The notes beneath the pieces are model-generated. The model saw only the letters and a program-made list of their open reading frames with translations, was not told the origin of the DNA and did no database searches. From JAHEAO01 sp942492375 (GTDB lineage: Bacteria; Pseudomonadota; Alphaproteobacteria; Rhodobacterales; Rhodobacteraceae), in contig CALOEL010000017.1 in the NCBI GenBank assembly GCA_942492375.1, forward strand, positions 186,001 to 250,000: 64,000 bases of DNA. The letters are read 5' to 3'. The stretch's first letter is position 1; each line of letters opens with the position of its first letter. Both the position numbers and the translations under genes were made by a program. Of this stretch, positions 43,095 through 51,216 are shown piece by piece.

Positions 43095-43859
43095 ATGAGA
43101 ACAACGGACTTCAAGAAAAGCATGCTGTCCGGCGCGCGCCTTGTCGGCACCTTCATCAAGACGCCGGCGCATGAAATCGTCGAGGTGCTGGCCCTGTCCG
43201 ATCTGGATTTCGTCTGCCTCGATGCCGAGCATTCGGGGATCGACCGCCGGTCATTGGACATCTGTCTGGCGATGGCACGCGCGCATGACCTGCCGGCGAT
43301 GGTCCGCGTTCCCTCCGGCAGCCCCGAGAATATCCTGCAGGCGCTCGACAGCGGCGCGGTCGGGGTCGTCGTGCCGCATGTGACGGATGCCCGGAAGGCG
43401 GCAGACGTTGCCAGGGCCGCACGGTTCGGCCATGGCGGCCGCGGTTTTGCGGGCGGAACCCGCTGGGCCGGTTCGGGCCGCAAGACGATGCCCGAGGTTC
43501 TGGACCAATCCGCGGCGGAAACCTTCGTTCTCGCCCAGATCGAGGAACCCGAGGGCGTCGATGACGCCGCGGCGATCGCGGCGGTGCCGGGTATAGACGG
43601 GCTGTTCATCGGGCCTGCCGACCTGTCGGTGTCCTATGGCAAGACCGATACCGAGTCGGCGGAACTTCATGCGGCGTTCAGCAAGGTGGGCGCCGCCGCG
43701 CGGGACAACGGAAAGGCATTCGTGACCTGGGCGCCGACGGTCGAAAAGGCGCGCGACTGGGCCCAATACGGCGTCAACGTCTTTTTCATAGGGGCCGAAC
43801 TGGGCTGGATCCTGCAGGGCGCCAATGCCGTTTCCGCCGGAATCCGCGCGCTGAAGTAA
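43095..43859 (+). CDS. HpcH/HpaI aldolase family protein
   Basis: 254 residues from ATG 43095, one base after the Anbu stop. The class II pyruvate-type aldolase barrel is seen in GTFIKTPAHEIVEVLALSDLDFVCLDAEHSGIDRRSLD, RVPSGSPENILQALDSGAVGVVVPHV, GRGFAGGTRWAGSG, QIEEPEGVDDAAAIAAVPGIDGLFIGPADLSVSYG. The DAEH and E..GPADLS residues bind the metal and substrate. It splits or joins 2-oxo-3-deoxy acids with pyruvate. Close spacing suggests an operon with anbu. Substrate unknown. Confidence 0.9.
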   Translation: MRTTDFKKSMLSGARLVGTFIKTPAHEIVEVLALSDLDFVCLDAEHSGIDRRSLDICLAMARAHDLPAMVRVPSGSPENILQALDSGAVGVVVPHVTDARKAADVARAARFGHGGRGFAGGTRWAGSGRKTMPEVLDQSAAETFVLAQIEEPEGVDDAAAIAAVPGIDGLFIGPADLSVSYGKTDTESAELHAAFSKVGAAARDNGKAFVTWAPTVEKARDWAQYGVNVFFIGAELGWILQGANAVSAGIRALK

Positions 43860-43861
43860 GC

Positions 43862-44794
43862 TCAGCGGTTCGCTTCGAAATGCGTCGCCACGGCATCGAA
43901 GAACTGCCGGCGGGTTTCGGCGCTTTCCATCATGATCTCGTGCCGGGCGCCTGGGATGAGTTCCAGCCGCCCGTCCCGCCATCCTTTCATCAGCCCGTGA
44001 ACGTCCCGCGGGTCGATCACGGTTTCATCGGTGCCGACATGGGCGACGGCGGGAACTTCCGGCGGCGTCAGACGGCGCAGGCGCTGGGTTTCATGCAGCG
44101 CCTCGTTCAGCCAGCGCAGGCTTGGCCCGCCCAGTCCGAACAGCGCCTCGGCGTCGATATGCCGCTGCATGTAGGCATACATCTCGGCATCCGTGGTCAG
44201 CATGTTGTCCTCGTAGGGCGCCAGCTTGACATAGGCCCCCCGCGGCGTGCCGGGCACGAAGATCTTGTCCGTCCGGACCCAGCTTGCGGCCTGGCTGAGT
44301 GTCCAGGCGACCGGCCGCATGTAAGAGGCCATGCTGATGCCCCACATCGGCGCCGAGAAGGCCGCTGCATTGACGTTCAGCCGGTTGTGCAGGGCGCGCA
44401 GTCCGATGGCGCCTCCCATCGAATGGGCCAGCAGATAGCGCGGGCCGGGCAGATCCAGTTCCCCGGCCAGATCCACGAAGGCGGCAACGTCGAGCTGATA
44501 GTGGTGGAACCGCTTCACATGGCCCAGCATCGGGTCGCGGGCCATCCGGTCGGCCAGACCCTGACCGCGCCAGTCGATGACCAGCGTGTCATATCCGCGC
44601 CGGCCCAGATCGACCGCCGCACGGCCGTATTTCTCGGCATATTCCGAGCGGCCCGGAAACAGCAGCACGGTGCCCTTGTCGCCGCCCGGCCAATGCACCG
44701 CACGCAGACGAAGGCCGTCCCGCGACCTGAGCCACCAGGCCCGCCCGCCCTCCGGTCCTTCCGCAAGCTCGTTGAAAAGCGGCGCCGTCTGCAT
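43862..44794 (-). CDS. alpha/beta hydrolase, lysophospholipase/monoacylglycerol lipase-like
   Basis: 310 residues. KGTVLLFPGRSEYAEKYGRAAVDLGRRGYDTLVIDWRGQGLADR is the N-terminal part with the oxyanion region, LLAHSMGGAIGLRAL contains the nucleophile serine (GHSMG-like), and the acid and histidine are expected in VAHVGTDETVIDPRDV and PGARHEIMME. The pattern is that of serine aquatic-lipase (Hydrolase_4) enzymes. Cytoplasmic. Substrate, probably an acyl ester, not known. The SCP2 gene lies four bases upstream on the same strand. Confidence 0.87.
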   Translation of the reverse strand: MQTAPLFNELAEGPEGGRAWWLRSRDGLRLRAVHWPGGDKGTVLLFPGRSEYAEKYGRAAVDLGRRGYDTLVIDWRGQGLADRMARDPMLGHVKRFHHYQLDVAAFVDLAGELDLPGPRYLLAHSMGGAIGLRALHNRLNVNAAAFSAPMWGISMASYMRPVAWTLSQAASWVRTDKIFVPGTPRGAYVKLAPYEDNMLTTDAEMYAYMQRHIDAEALFGLGGPSLRWLNEALHETQRLRRLTPPEVPAVAHVGTDETVIDPRDVHGLMKGWRDGRLELIPGARHEIMMESAETRRQFFDAVATHFEANR

Positions 44795-44797
44795 CGG

Positions 44798-45085
44798 TCA
44801 GGACAGCAGAGAACCCAGCCTCATCGCCATTCCCATGTCTCCGTCGACGCTCAGCCGTCCGGACATGAAGGCAGCGGTCGGGTCGAGATCGCCCGAGATC
44901 ATCGACTGGAACGTATCGGTATCGGCGGTCAGGGTCACCTCCGCCTCTTCGTCCGCCGCGCGCGCTCCGGACTGGTCGACGATGACCGAGCCCTCATTCT
45001 CGATGACGAATTTGGCCTTGCCGTCAAACCCGCCGTCGATCTTCTCGTTCAGCGCCGCAACCGCGGCATCAATCACATCACCCAT
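44798..45085 (-). CDS. SCP2 sterol-binding domain protein
   Basis: 95 residues: MGDVIDAAVAALNEKIDGGFDGKAKFVIENEGSVIVDQ, then AEVTLTADTDTFQSMISGDLDPTAAFMSGRLSVDGDMGMAMRLGSLL. This is the small SCP2 domain with the hallmark DPTAAFMSGRL.V.GDM, which binds lipids or fatty acyl-CoA in a tunnel. It precedes the alpha/beta hydrolase gene, so it may present lipid substrate to that enzyme (inference). Confidence 0.9.
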   Translation of the reverse strand: MGDVIDAAVAALNEKIDGGFDGKAKFVIENEGSVIVDQSGARAADEEAEVTLTADTDTFQSMISGDLDPTAAFMSGRLSVDGDMGMAMRLGSLLS

Positions 45086-45156
45086 AGTCCAGATCCTTCA
45101 TTTGTGACCTGCGGGATATCGCTTTTTCCCACAGGTGCGCTACACTTGTGACCGAT

Positions 45157-45717
45157 ATGGACAAAGCGATGCGTTTTCTCAATTCTACCGTTGCGGCACT
45201 TGCGGTCATAGTCATGTATTCCATGCCTTTGACAGCGCAGACCGCCTCGCTCGACGATCTTTATGCCGATCTCGCCGATCCCGACCAGAAGGGGTGGGAG
45301 CGGATCGAGGAACAGATATGGGCCCGTTGGTCGCAATCGGGGTCTCCCTCGATGGACCTGCTTCTGGATCGCGGCCGCACCGCCATGGAAGCCGGTGACT
45401 GGACCGCGGCGATCGAGCATCTGACCGCCCTGACGGATCACGCCCCGGATTTCGCCGAAGGCTGGAACGCCCGGGCGACGGCCTATTACCAGGCCGGAAA
45501 ATTCGGCCCCGCATTGTCGGACATCCGCCGCACCCTCGCGCTCGAACCGCGCCATTTCGGCGCGATTTCCGGTCTTGCGCTGATCCTCGAGGAACTCGGC
45601 TATCCGGCGGATGCGCTCCGAGCCTATCGGGAGGTCCTTGCTATACATCCCCATCGACCCAACCTAGAAGAGACGATCGAGCGACTTGAGAAAGAGGTCG
45701 AGGGAACTGCCCTCTAG
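45157..45717 (+). CDS. secreted tetratricopeptide repeat protein
   Basis: 186 residues from ATG 45157; GTG 45148 and ATG 45169 are alternatives. The N-terminus MDKAMRFLNSTVAALAVIVM, then YSMPLTAQ, is a signal peptide. The mature protein has about three TPR units (for example SMDLLLDRGRTAMEAGDWTAAIEHLTALTDHAPDF, AEGWNARATAYYQAGKFGPALSDIRRTLALEPRHF, GAISGLALILEELGYPADALRAYREVLAIHP). Likely a periplasmic scaffold. It is 17 bases before the helicase gene on the same strand. Confidence 0.85.
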   Translation: MDKAMRFLNSTVAALAVIVMYSMPLTAQTASLDDLYADLADPDQKGWERIEEQIWARWSQSGSPSMDLLLDRGRTAMEAGDWTAAIEHLTALTDHAPDFAEGWNARATAYYQAGKFGPALSDIRRTLALEPRHFGAISGLALILEELGYPADALRAYREVLAIHPHRPNLEETIERLEKEVEGTAL

Positions 45718-45734
45718 CCTCGGGGGGCGAAACC

Positions 45735-48587
45735 ATGGCCGAGCAATCGAGGATCACCGCGGTCCTGGGTCCGACCAATACGGGCAAGACCCACTACGCG
45801 ATCGAGCGGATGCTGGGCCATCGGACCGGCATCATCGGGTTGCCTCTCAGGCTGCTGGCGCGGGAAGTCTATGACAGGATCGTAGGGCTGCGCGGCCCCT
45901 CCGTGGTCGCTCTGGTCACCGGCGAGGAACGCATCGTCCCGCCCCGCACCCAGTACTGGGTCTGCACCGTCGAGGCGATGCCGCAGGGCATCGGCGCCGA
46001 TTTCGTCGCCGTGGACGAGATCCAGCTTTGCGCCGATCCTGAGCGCGGCCATGTCTTCACCGACCGCCTGCTGCACATGCGGGGACTTCACGAGACGCTG
46101 TTCCTCGGTTCGGACACGATGAAGGGCGCGATCTCGCAGCTGGTCCCGAAGGTGCAGTACGTTCATCGCGACCGGTTTTCCCAGCTTCTCTACACCGGCG
46201 AGAAGAAGATCAGCCGGATGCCCGCTCGGTCGGCCGTGGTCGGGTTCTCGGTCGAGAACGTCTATGCGATCGCAGAGCTTCTGCGCCGCCAGAAGGGCGG
46301 CGCGGCAGTGGTGATGGGGGCGCTGTCGCCGCGCACCCGCAACGCGCAGGTCGAGATGTACCAGAACGGCGATGTCGACTATCTCGTGGCGACCGACGCC
46401 ATCGGCATGGGTCTGAACCTCGATATCAGCCATGTCGCGTTCTCCTCGCTGACCAAGTTCGACGGGCGTCGGATGCGGCACCTGCAGCCGAACGAGTTGG
46501 CCCAGATCGCCGGCCGGGCGGGGCGATATATGAATGACGGCACGTTCGGCGTCACGGCCGATGCCGGCAAGCTGCCCGCCGAGGTCGCCGAGGCCATCGT
46601 CGAGCATCGCTTCACCCCGGTTCGCAAGCTGCAATGGCGCAGCGCGGCATTGCAATTCGGGTCCCTGGACCGGCTGATCGCCTCGCTTCAGGCGCAGACC
46701 GACGACCCCTGGCTGACCAGGGTGCGCGATTCCGACGACCTGATCGCGCTGAAGACCCTCGCCGAACTGCCCGAGATCCGCATGCGGGTCGCGGGTCCGA
46801 AACAGGTCCAGCTGCTTTGGGACGTGTGCCGGATCCCCGATTTCCGCGGCATCTCGCATGCCGAACATGCCGGACTTCTGGAAACGATCTTCGGCTTTCT
46901 GAACGAGTTCGGGCGCGTGCCGGACGACTGGCTGGCACGGCAGGTGAAGCGGATCGACCGGCATGACGGCGACATCGATACGTTGTCGAAGCGGTTGGCA
47001 TTTATCCGCACATGGACCTATGTGGCGCAGAGAACCGGCTGGGTCGATGACGAAAGCCATTGGCGCGGCGAGACCCGCGCGGTAGAAGACCGACTGTCGG
47101 ATGCGCTGCACGGCGCGCTGACACAACGATTCGTTGACCGGCGGACTTCCGTGCTGCTCCGCCGGTTGAAACAGAAGGAGAGCCTGGTGGCGGAAGTGAG
47201 CGACAAGGGTGAAGTGACCGTCGAAGATCAGTTCGTGGGGCGACTGGAAGGGTTCCGGTTCAGGCAGGATGCCAGCGCCTCGCCCGACGAGGCGAAGACG
47301 CTTCGCCAGGCCAGCGTCGAGGCGATCCGCCCGGAACTCCATCTGCGCGCGGACCGGTTCTACAACGCGCCGGATACCGAGATCGACTTTACCGAACAGG
47401 GCGGCCTGATGTGGGGCGAGCAGGCGGTCGGCAAGCTGACCGCCGGGCCGGAACCGCTGAAGCCCGTGGTCGAGGCCTTCGTCGACGACGAGGCCGGGCC
47501 CGAGGTCATCCAGAAGGTGCAGCGCCGCCTGCAGCATTTCATCGACCGCAAGATCGCGACGCTGTTCGAACCTTTGCTGGCGATGAGCCGTGACGAGGCG
47601 CTGACCGGGCTGGCGCGCGGCTTCGCGTTCCGTCTGGTCGAAAATCTCGGCGTCATCCCGCGCGGACAGGTCGCGGCAGAGGTCAAGGAACTGGATCAGG
47701 ACATGCGCGGCTCTCTGCGCAAGCATGGCGTCCGCTTCGGCCAGTTCACCATCTTCATGCCCGCCTTGCTGAAACCTGCGCCGACCCGGCTGCGGCTTCT
47801 GCTCTGGTCGCTGTCGCAGGGGCTGTCGGATTTCCCCGAAGCGCCGCCTCCGGGCCTGGTCACGATCCCCGTCGTCGACGTGCCTGACGGAGTTTACACG
47901 ATGTCGGGCTATCGCCGCGCCGGGGCCAGGGCGATCCGCATCGACATGCTGGAACGGCTGGCCGACCTGTTGCGCGCGCAGGACAGTCGCGCTGGGTTCG
48001 AGGCCAATCCCGACATGCTGTCGATCACCGGCATGACTCTGGATCAGTTCGCCGACCTGATGCAGGGCCTGGGCTACAAGGCCGAGAAGGGCGAGCGCGC
48101 CAGGCAGAAGGTCGCTGCGGCGGGCGACTCGCCGAAAGAGAAGCCGCCCGAACCCCCGGTCGAAGATCCCGAAAAGTCGCCCGAGGAATCGCCGCCCGAG
48201 CCTCCGTCGGAAACCCCGGTCGAAGACCCGACCGAAGCGCCGCCGGCGCCACCCTCCGAGATGCCGGGCGATCAGCCCGTCGAGGTGCCGCAGCAGCTGG
48301 CCGCCGATCAGGCCGAGGTTCCAGAGGCCGAAACCTTCTACACCTTCACCTGGGCGCCCAACCGCCCGGCCCGCCGGGACGGGTCAGAGCGTCCACGTGG
48401 CGCGGCCCGTCGCGACGGCGCAGCCAACGAACAGGGCGCACAGGGCAGGCCGCGGGGCAAGCCGAAGGGCAAGCGCCCGCCGCGCGAAGACAAGCCGCAC
48501 AAGTTCTCGGCCCGCCCGCCGCGTCAGCAGAAGGTCGATCCCGACAATCCGTTCGCCGCGCTTCTCGCGCTGAAAGACAAGACCTGA
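45735..48587 (+). CDS. Suv3-like DExH-box RNA helicase with disordered tail
   Basis: 950 residues. Helicase core: Walker A GPTNTGKTHYAIERML (residues 12-27), DEIQLCADPERG, LGSDTM, GALSPRTRNAQVEMYQNG, and motif VI QIAGRAGRY, the set of the mitochondrial Suv3 branch, not of bacterial RhlB-type enzymes. A Suv3 C-terminal domain and a long helical region follow. The last 150 residues are proline/glutamate rich (KEKPPEPPVEDPEKSPEE) and then arginine/lysine rich (RPRGKPKGKRPPREDK). Alphaproteobacterial genes of this kind are the likely source of mitochondrial Suv3, which works with a 3'-exonuclease in RNA decay. S4 protein gene follows at once. Confidence 0.9.
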   Translation: MAEQSRITAVLGPTNTGKTHYAIERMLGHRTGIIGLPLRLLAREVYDRIVGLRGPSVVALVTGEERIVPPRTQYWVCTVEAMPQGIGADFVAVDEIQLCADPERGHVFTDRLLHMRGLHETLFLGSDTMKGAISQLVPKVQYVHRDRFSQLLYTGEKKISRMPARSAVVGFSVENVYAIAELLRRQKGGAAVVMGALSPRTRNAQVEMYQNGDVDYLVATDAIGMGLNLDISHVAFSSLTKFDGRRMRHLQPNELAQIAGRAGRYMNDGTFGVTADAGKLPAEVAEAIVEHRFTPVRKLQWRSAALQFGSLDRLIASLQAQTDDPWLTRVRDSDDLIALKTLAELPEIRMRVAGPKQVQLLWDVCRIPDFRGISHAEHAGLLETIFGFLNEFGRVPDDWLARQVKRIDRHDGDIDTLSKRLAFIRTWTYVAQRTGWVDDESHWRGETRAVEDRLSDALHGALTQRFVDRRTSVLLRRLKQKESLVAEVSDKGEVTVEDQFVGRLEGFRFRQDASASPDEAKTLRQASVEAIRPELHLRADRFYNAPDTEIDFTEQGGLMWGEQAVGKLTAGPEPLKPVVEAFVDDEAGPEVIQKVQRRLQHFIDRKIATLFEPLLAMSRDEALTGLARGFAFRLVENLGVIPRGQVAAEVKELDQDMRGSLRKHGVRFGQFTIFMPALLKPAPTRLRLLLWSLSQGLSDFPEAPPPGLVTIPVVDVPDGVYTMSGYRRAGARAIRIDMLERLADLLRAQDSRAGFEANPDMLSITGMTLDQFADLMQGLGYKAEKGERARQKVAAAGDSPKEKPPEPPVEDPEKSPEESPPEPPSETPVEDPTEAPPAPPSEMPGDQPVEVPQQLAADQAEVPEAETFYTFTWAPNRPARRDGSERPRGAARRDGAANEQGAQGRPRGKPKGKRPPREDKPHKFSARPPRQQKVDPDNPFAALLALKDKT

Positions 48588-48588
48588 C

Positions 48589-48963
48589 TTGACCGAACCT
48601 CTGCCGACGATCCGGATCGACAAGTGGCTCTGGTACGCGCGGTTCTTCAAGACCCGCAGTCTGGCGGCAAAGCAGGTGTCGGGCGGCCATGTCCGGGTGA
48701 ACGGAACAAGGATCGCCAAGCCGGCCCATGCGATCGGTCCGGGCGACACATTGACCTTTCCGCAGGGCGCCCGGATCCGCGTTACGCGGGTTCTGTCCAC
48801 CGGGAACCGCCGCGGCCCGGCGCCGGAAGCGCAGGCGCTCTATGACGATCTGACGCCGGAACAGCCGAACGTTCCGCCAGCCGTCCGCACCGAGGGAAAA
48901 GGTCGTCCGACCAAGAAAGATCGCCGCGATATGCGTCTTTCCCGCGACCGTCCGCTTGAATGA
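48589..48963 (+). CDS. S4 domain RNA-binding protein (Hsp15-like)
   Basis: 124 residues using TTG at 48589, one base after the helicase stop; there is no better start in frame before the domain. The S4 motif IRIDKWLWYARFFKTRSLAAKQVSGGHVRVNGTRIAKPAHAIGPGDTLTF fills residues 8-58, and a basic tail (GRPTKKDRRDMRLSRDRP) follows. Hsp15 binds stalled 50S subunits that carry nascent chains. Coupled to the helicase, fitting a role in RNA handling. Confidence 0.85.
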   Translation: MTEPLPTIRIDKWLWYARFFKTRSLAAKQVSGGHVRVNGTRIAKPAHAIGPGDTLTFPQGARIRVTRVLSTGNRRGPAPEAQALYDDLTPEQPNVPPAVRTEGKGRPTKKDRRDMRLSRDRPLE

Positions 48964-49010
48964 TCGCGGCGGAAGTTCTAGCTAGGCGACAAGCGCAAGG
49001 ACCACTGCCC

Positions 49011-49349
49011 ATGACCTATATCGTCAACGACGCCTGCATCGCCTGCAAGTATACCGACTGTGTCGAGGTTTGCCCCGTGGATTGCTTCTACGAGGGCGAG
49101 AACATGCTGGTGATCCATCCCGACGAATGTATCGACTGCGGCGTATGTGAACCCGAATGCCCCGCCGACGCCATCCGGCCCGACACAGAGCCGGACACCG
49201 AGAAATGGGTCGAGTTCAACCGGAAATACGCAGAGATGTGGCCGGTGATCGTCAGCAAGAAGGATCCGCTGCCCAACGCCGAGGAACGCGACGGCGAAGA
49301 CGGTAAGCTGGAGAAGTATTTTTCCGAAGCCCCCGGCGAGGGCGGTTGA
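49011..49349 (+). CDS. fdxA: 7Fe ferredoxin FdxA
   Basis: 112 residues from ATG 49011 behind AAGGACCACTGCCC. MTYIVNDACIACKYTDCVEVCPVDCFYEGENMLVIHPDECIDCGVCEPECPADAI shows the cysteine patterns for one [3Fe-4S] and one [4Fe-4S] cluster, with the extra long C-terminal helix (EKWVEFNRKYAEMWPVIVSKKDPLP) usual in this type. A small cytoplasmic electron carrier. Its acceptor is unknown. Confidence 0.93.
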   Translation: MTYIVNDACIACKYTDCVEVCPVDCFYEGENMLVIHPDECIDCGVCEPECPADAIRPDTEPDTEKWVEFNRKYAEMWPVIVSKKDPLPNAEERDGEDGKLEKYFSEAPGEGG

Positions 49350-49453
49350 AAAACGATTCGCTTTGCCGCATGCTGTCGAGGCAACGGACAAGATCGCGAT
49401 TGGCCTGAATTCCTTGGTACTTGGTGTTCAGGGCGGTACTATTGCGACGTCCT

Positions 49454-49482
49454 TTGAATCAGGACGATTTTTGTGCTATGAT
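49454..49482 (+). promoter_or_regulatory. sigma-70 promoter upstream of carD
   Basis: TTGAAT (49454-49459), exactly 17 bases, TATGAT (49477-49482). This is one of the best promoters in the window and would start a transcript near 49489, about 150 bases before carD and before the hairpin terminator at 49561. Confidence 0.7.
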
Positions 49483-49488
49483 AGGTTC

Positions 49489-49602
49489 AGACTGAAGTTG
49501 GGGACCTGATCCGTATCCGCGTGCCCACTGCTGCGCGGTGCGGTAACAAGCGAACAAGATAAAGCCTCGGGGGAAAGCGTTTCGTTCCCGCGTGGCTTTT
49601 TT
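49489..49602 (+). ncRNA. candidate small RNA or attenuated leader in front of carD
   Basis: A strong promoter and an intrinsic terminator enclose about 114 bases with no reading frame of note between fdxA and carD. Either this is a small RNA, or the leader of carD with an attenuator that read-through must pass. I do not recognise a known Rfam family, and the call rests only on promoter plus terminator. Confidence 0.45.
49561..49602 (+). terminator. Rho-independent terminator/attenuator before carD
   Basis: AAAGCC (49561-49566) pairs with GGCTTT (49594-49599); inside this, CG and GGGAA pair with TTCCC and CG, with two internal mismatches and a nine-base loop. Six Ts in a row end at 49602. The ribosome site and start of carD follow at 49641. 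Confidence 0.7.
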
Positions 49603-49640
49603 CGCCGAAAGATCAGGTCAAACAAGAGGACCCGGACTGT

Positions 49641-50150
49641 ATGAGCAAGACAAAGAAAATGGACTTTCACCCGAACGAATTCGTCGTCTACCCCGCCCAT
49701 GGCGTGGGCAAGATCGTCTCCATCGAGGAGCAGGAGATCGCCGGCATCAAGTTGGAACTGTTCGTGATTTCGTTCGAGAAGGACAAGATGACGCTCCGGG
49801 TGCCGACTCACAAGGCGACCGAGGTCGGGATGCGGTCCCTGTCCTCGCCCGATGTCGTGACCAAGGCGATGACGACGCTGAAGGGTAAGGCCAAGGTCAA
49901 GCGCGCGATGTGGTCGCGCCGGGCGCAGGAATACGAGCAGAAGATCAATTCCGGCGACCTGATCGCGATCGCAGAGGTCGTGCGCGACCTTCACCGCACC
50001 GACGATCAGCGCGAGCAAAGCTATTCCGAGCGTCAGCTCTACGAAGCCGCGCTGGAACGCCTGACCCGGGAAGTCGCCGCGGTCAGCGGCTCGGATGAGA
50101 TCGACGCGCAGAAGAAGGTCGATGACGTCCTGATCTCGCGCGCCGCCTGA
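49641..50150 (+). CDS. carD: CarD family transcriptional regulator
   Basis: 169 residues after AAGAGGACC. The N-terminal RNA polymerase-interaction domain reads FHPNEFVVYPAHGVGKIVSIEEQEIAGIKLELFVISFEKDKMTLRVPTHKATEVGMR; a helical DNA-binding part follows (MWSRRAQEYEQKINSGDLIAIAEVVRDLHR). CarD stabilises open complexes at promoters, for example at rRNA genes. A strong promoter and a terminator-like hairpin lie between it and fdxA, so its level may be set by attenuation. Confidence 0.93.
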   Translation: MSKTKKMDFHPNEFVVYPAHGVGKIVSIEEQEIAGIKLELFVISFEKDKMTLRVPTHKATEVGMRSLSSPDVVTKAMTTLKGKAKVKRAMWSRRAQEYEQKINSGDLIAIAEVVRDLHRTDDQREQSYSERQLYEAALERLTREVAAVSGSDEIDAQKKVDDVLISRAA

Positions 50151-50172
50151 AGCGTCGCAGATGATATAGAAG

Positions 50173-50196
50173 CGCCGCCCCTCCGGGCGGCGTTTT
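50173..50196 (+). terminator. Rho-independent terminator after carD
   Basis: CGCCGCCC (50173-50180), loop CTCC, GGGCGGCG (50185-50192), then TTTT. The stem is perfect and GC-rich and the place is right, 23 bases after the carD stop. Confidence 0.88.
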
Positions 50197-50345
50197 CGTT
50201 TGCCGGGTTCGACCGTCCCTTGACTTCCGGTCGACAGCCGTCTGGCTGTAGGTTTTTATTAACAAAATCATAAACTTGCGGGCGAAATGCTATTTTCCCG
50301 TTAACCTGAGATTTTCCGTCCTGTTCTCAGGGGCTTGGCCGCGCA

Positions 50346-50363
50346 TGTTTCGCACGCGAAACA
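50346..50363. repeat. perfect 18-base palindrome between carD and cobS
   Basis: TGTTTCGC-AC-GCGAAACA has 8-base arms and a two-base centre. It lies 14 bases from the 3' end of cobS in a convergent intergenic region, where operators are not expected. It resembles the parS site TGTTTCACGTGAAACA but is two bases longer and differs in the middle. Confidence 0.5.
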
Positions 50364-50376
50364 CCTCGAACTCGCG

Positions 50377-51135
50377 TCAGGTCAGGATCGCCGCGAAGAC
50401 GGCCAGTGCGGCGATCTCGCCAAGCTGCTGCGCCGCTCCCAGCACATCGCCAGTCTGCCCGCCGATCTTCACCCGTGCAACCCATCCGGCCAACGCCGCC
50501 GCGGCCATGACCGCAAGCAGGGCCACGAGCGCGGCAAAACCGGCGAACAGCACTCCGACAAGCGCGGCCATGCAGGCCGACAGCACCACCGTATCCCGAT
50601 CGGGGATGCCGCTGCTGTCGGACAGCCCGCCCCGCCGCACCGAGGGCAGTCTCCACATCAGCGCCACCATCGGAAACCGCGACAGCGCGGCGGCGGCGAC
50701 GAGCGGCGCGATCAGGGTTCCCGCCTCGGCCAGGGCCGCAATCGCCGACCAGCGCATCAGCAGCGACAGGACCAATGCGATAACGCCATAGGTGCCGATC
50801 CGGCTGTCCTTCATGATTTCCAGCCGGCACTCGACGGCCCAGCCGCCCCAGAACCCGTCCGCGCAATCGGCAAGGCCGTCCTCGTGCATCGCCCCCGTCA
50901 GGATGACCATCAGCCCCAGAACCAACGCCGAAGCGAGCGCCGGAGGAAGCCCGACCGCCAAGGCGATCCAGCCCGCGACACCGGCGATGGCCGCGACCAG
51001 CGCGCCCGCCACGGGCCATGCCCAGGCCGCCTTTACACCGCGGCCGCCTTCGGATGCGACGGGCAGCCGGGTAAGCAGGCCGACGGCTTCGGACAGGTCG
51101 CCCGGACGCATCCTCGTCGTGTCGGTTTCGAACAT
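50377..51135 (-). CDS. cobS: adenosylcobinamide-GDP ribazoletransferase
   Basis: 252 residues. ATG at 51135 has AAAGAGGCC upstream; an in-frame ATG at 51186 would add residues outside the family. Several membrane segments (WPVAGALVAAIAGVAGWIALAVGLPP, ALASALVLGLMVIL, VLFAGFAALVALLAVMAAAALAGWVA) and the signature HEDGLADCADGFWGG, the metal and substrate site, identify CobS. It joins alpha-ribazole to AdoCbi-GDP in the last step of cobalamin nucleotide-loop assembly, in the inner membrane. Divergent from cobT, whose product feeds it. Confidence 0.93.
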   Translation of the reverse strand: MFETDTTRMRPGDLSEAVGLLTRLPVASEGGRGVKAAWAWPVAGALVAAIAGVAGWIALAVGLPPALASALVLGLMVILTGAMHEDGLADCADGFWGGWAVECRLEIMKDSRIGTYGVIALVLSLLMRWSAIAALAEAGTLIAPLVAAAALSRFPMVALMWRLPSVRRGGLSDSSGIPDRDTVVLSACMAALVGVLFAGFAALVALLAVMAAAALAGWVARVKIGGQTGDVLGAAQQLGEIAALAVFAAILT

Positions 51136-51216
51136 GCGATCGGCCTCTTTGGTCTCTTGCCATTGCCGCTCCAGCGATAAAGACAAGCTCAGACCGATTC
51201 AAACGAAAGAAGCCCG

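Noticed and set aside
50346..50363. parS chromosome partition site
   Set aside because: Two bases longer than TGTTTCACGTGAAACA and altered in the centre; kept only as a palindrome of unknown role.
51136..51216. Cobalamin riboswitch between cobS and cobT
   Set aside because: The 81-base gap is too short and lacks the B12-box sequence.
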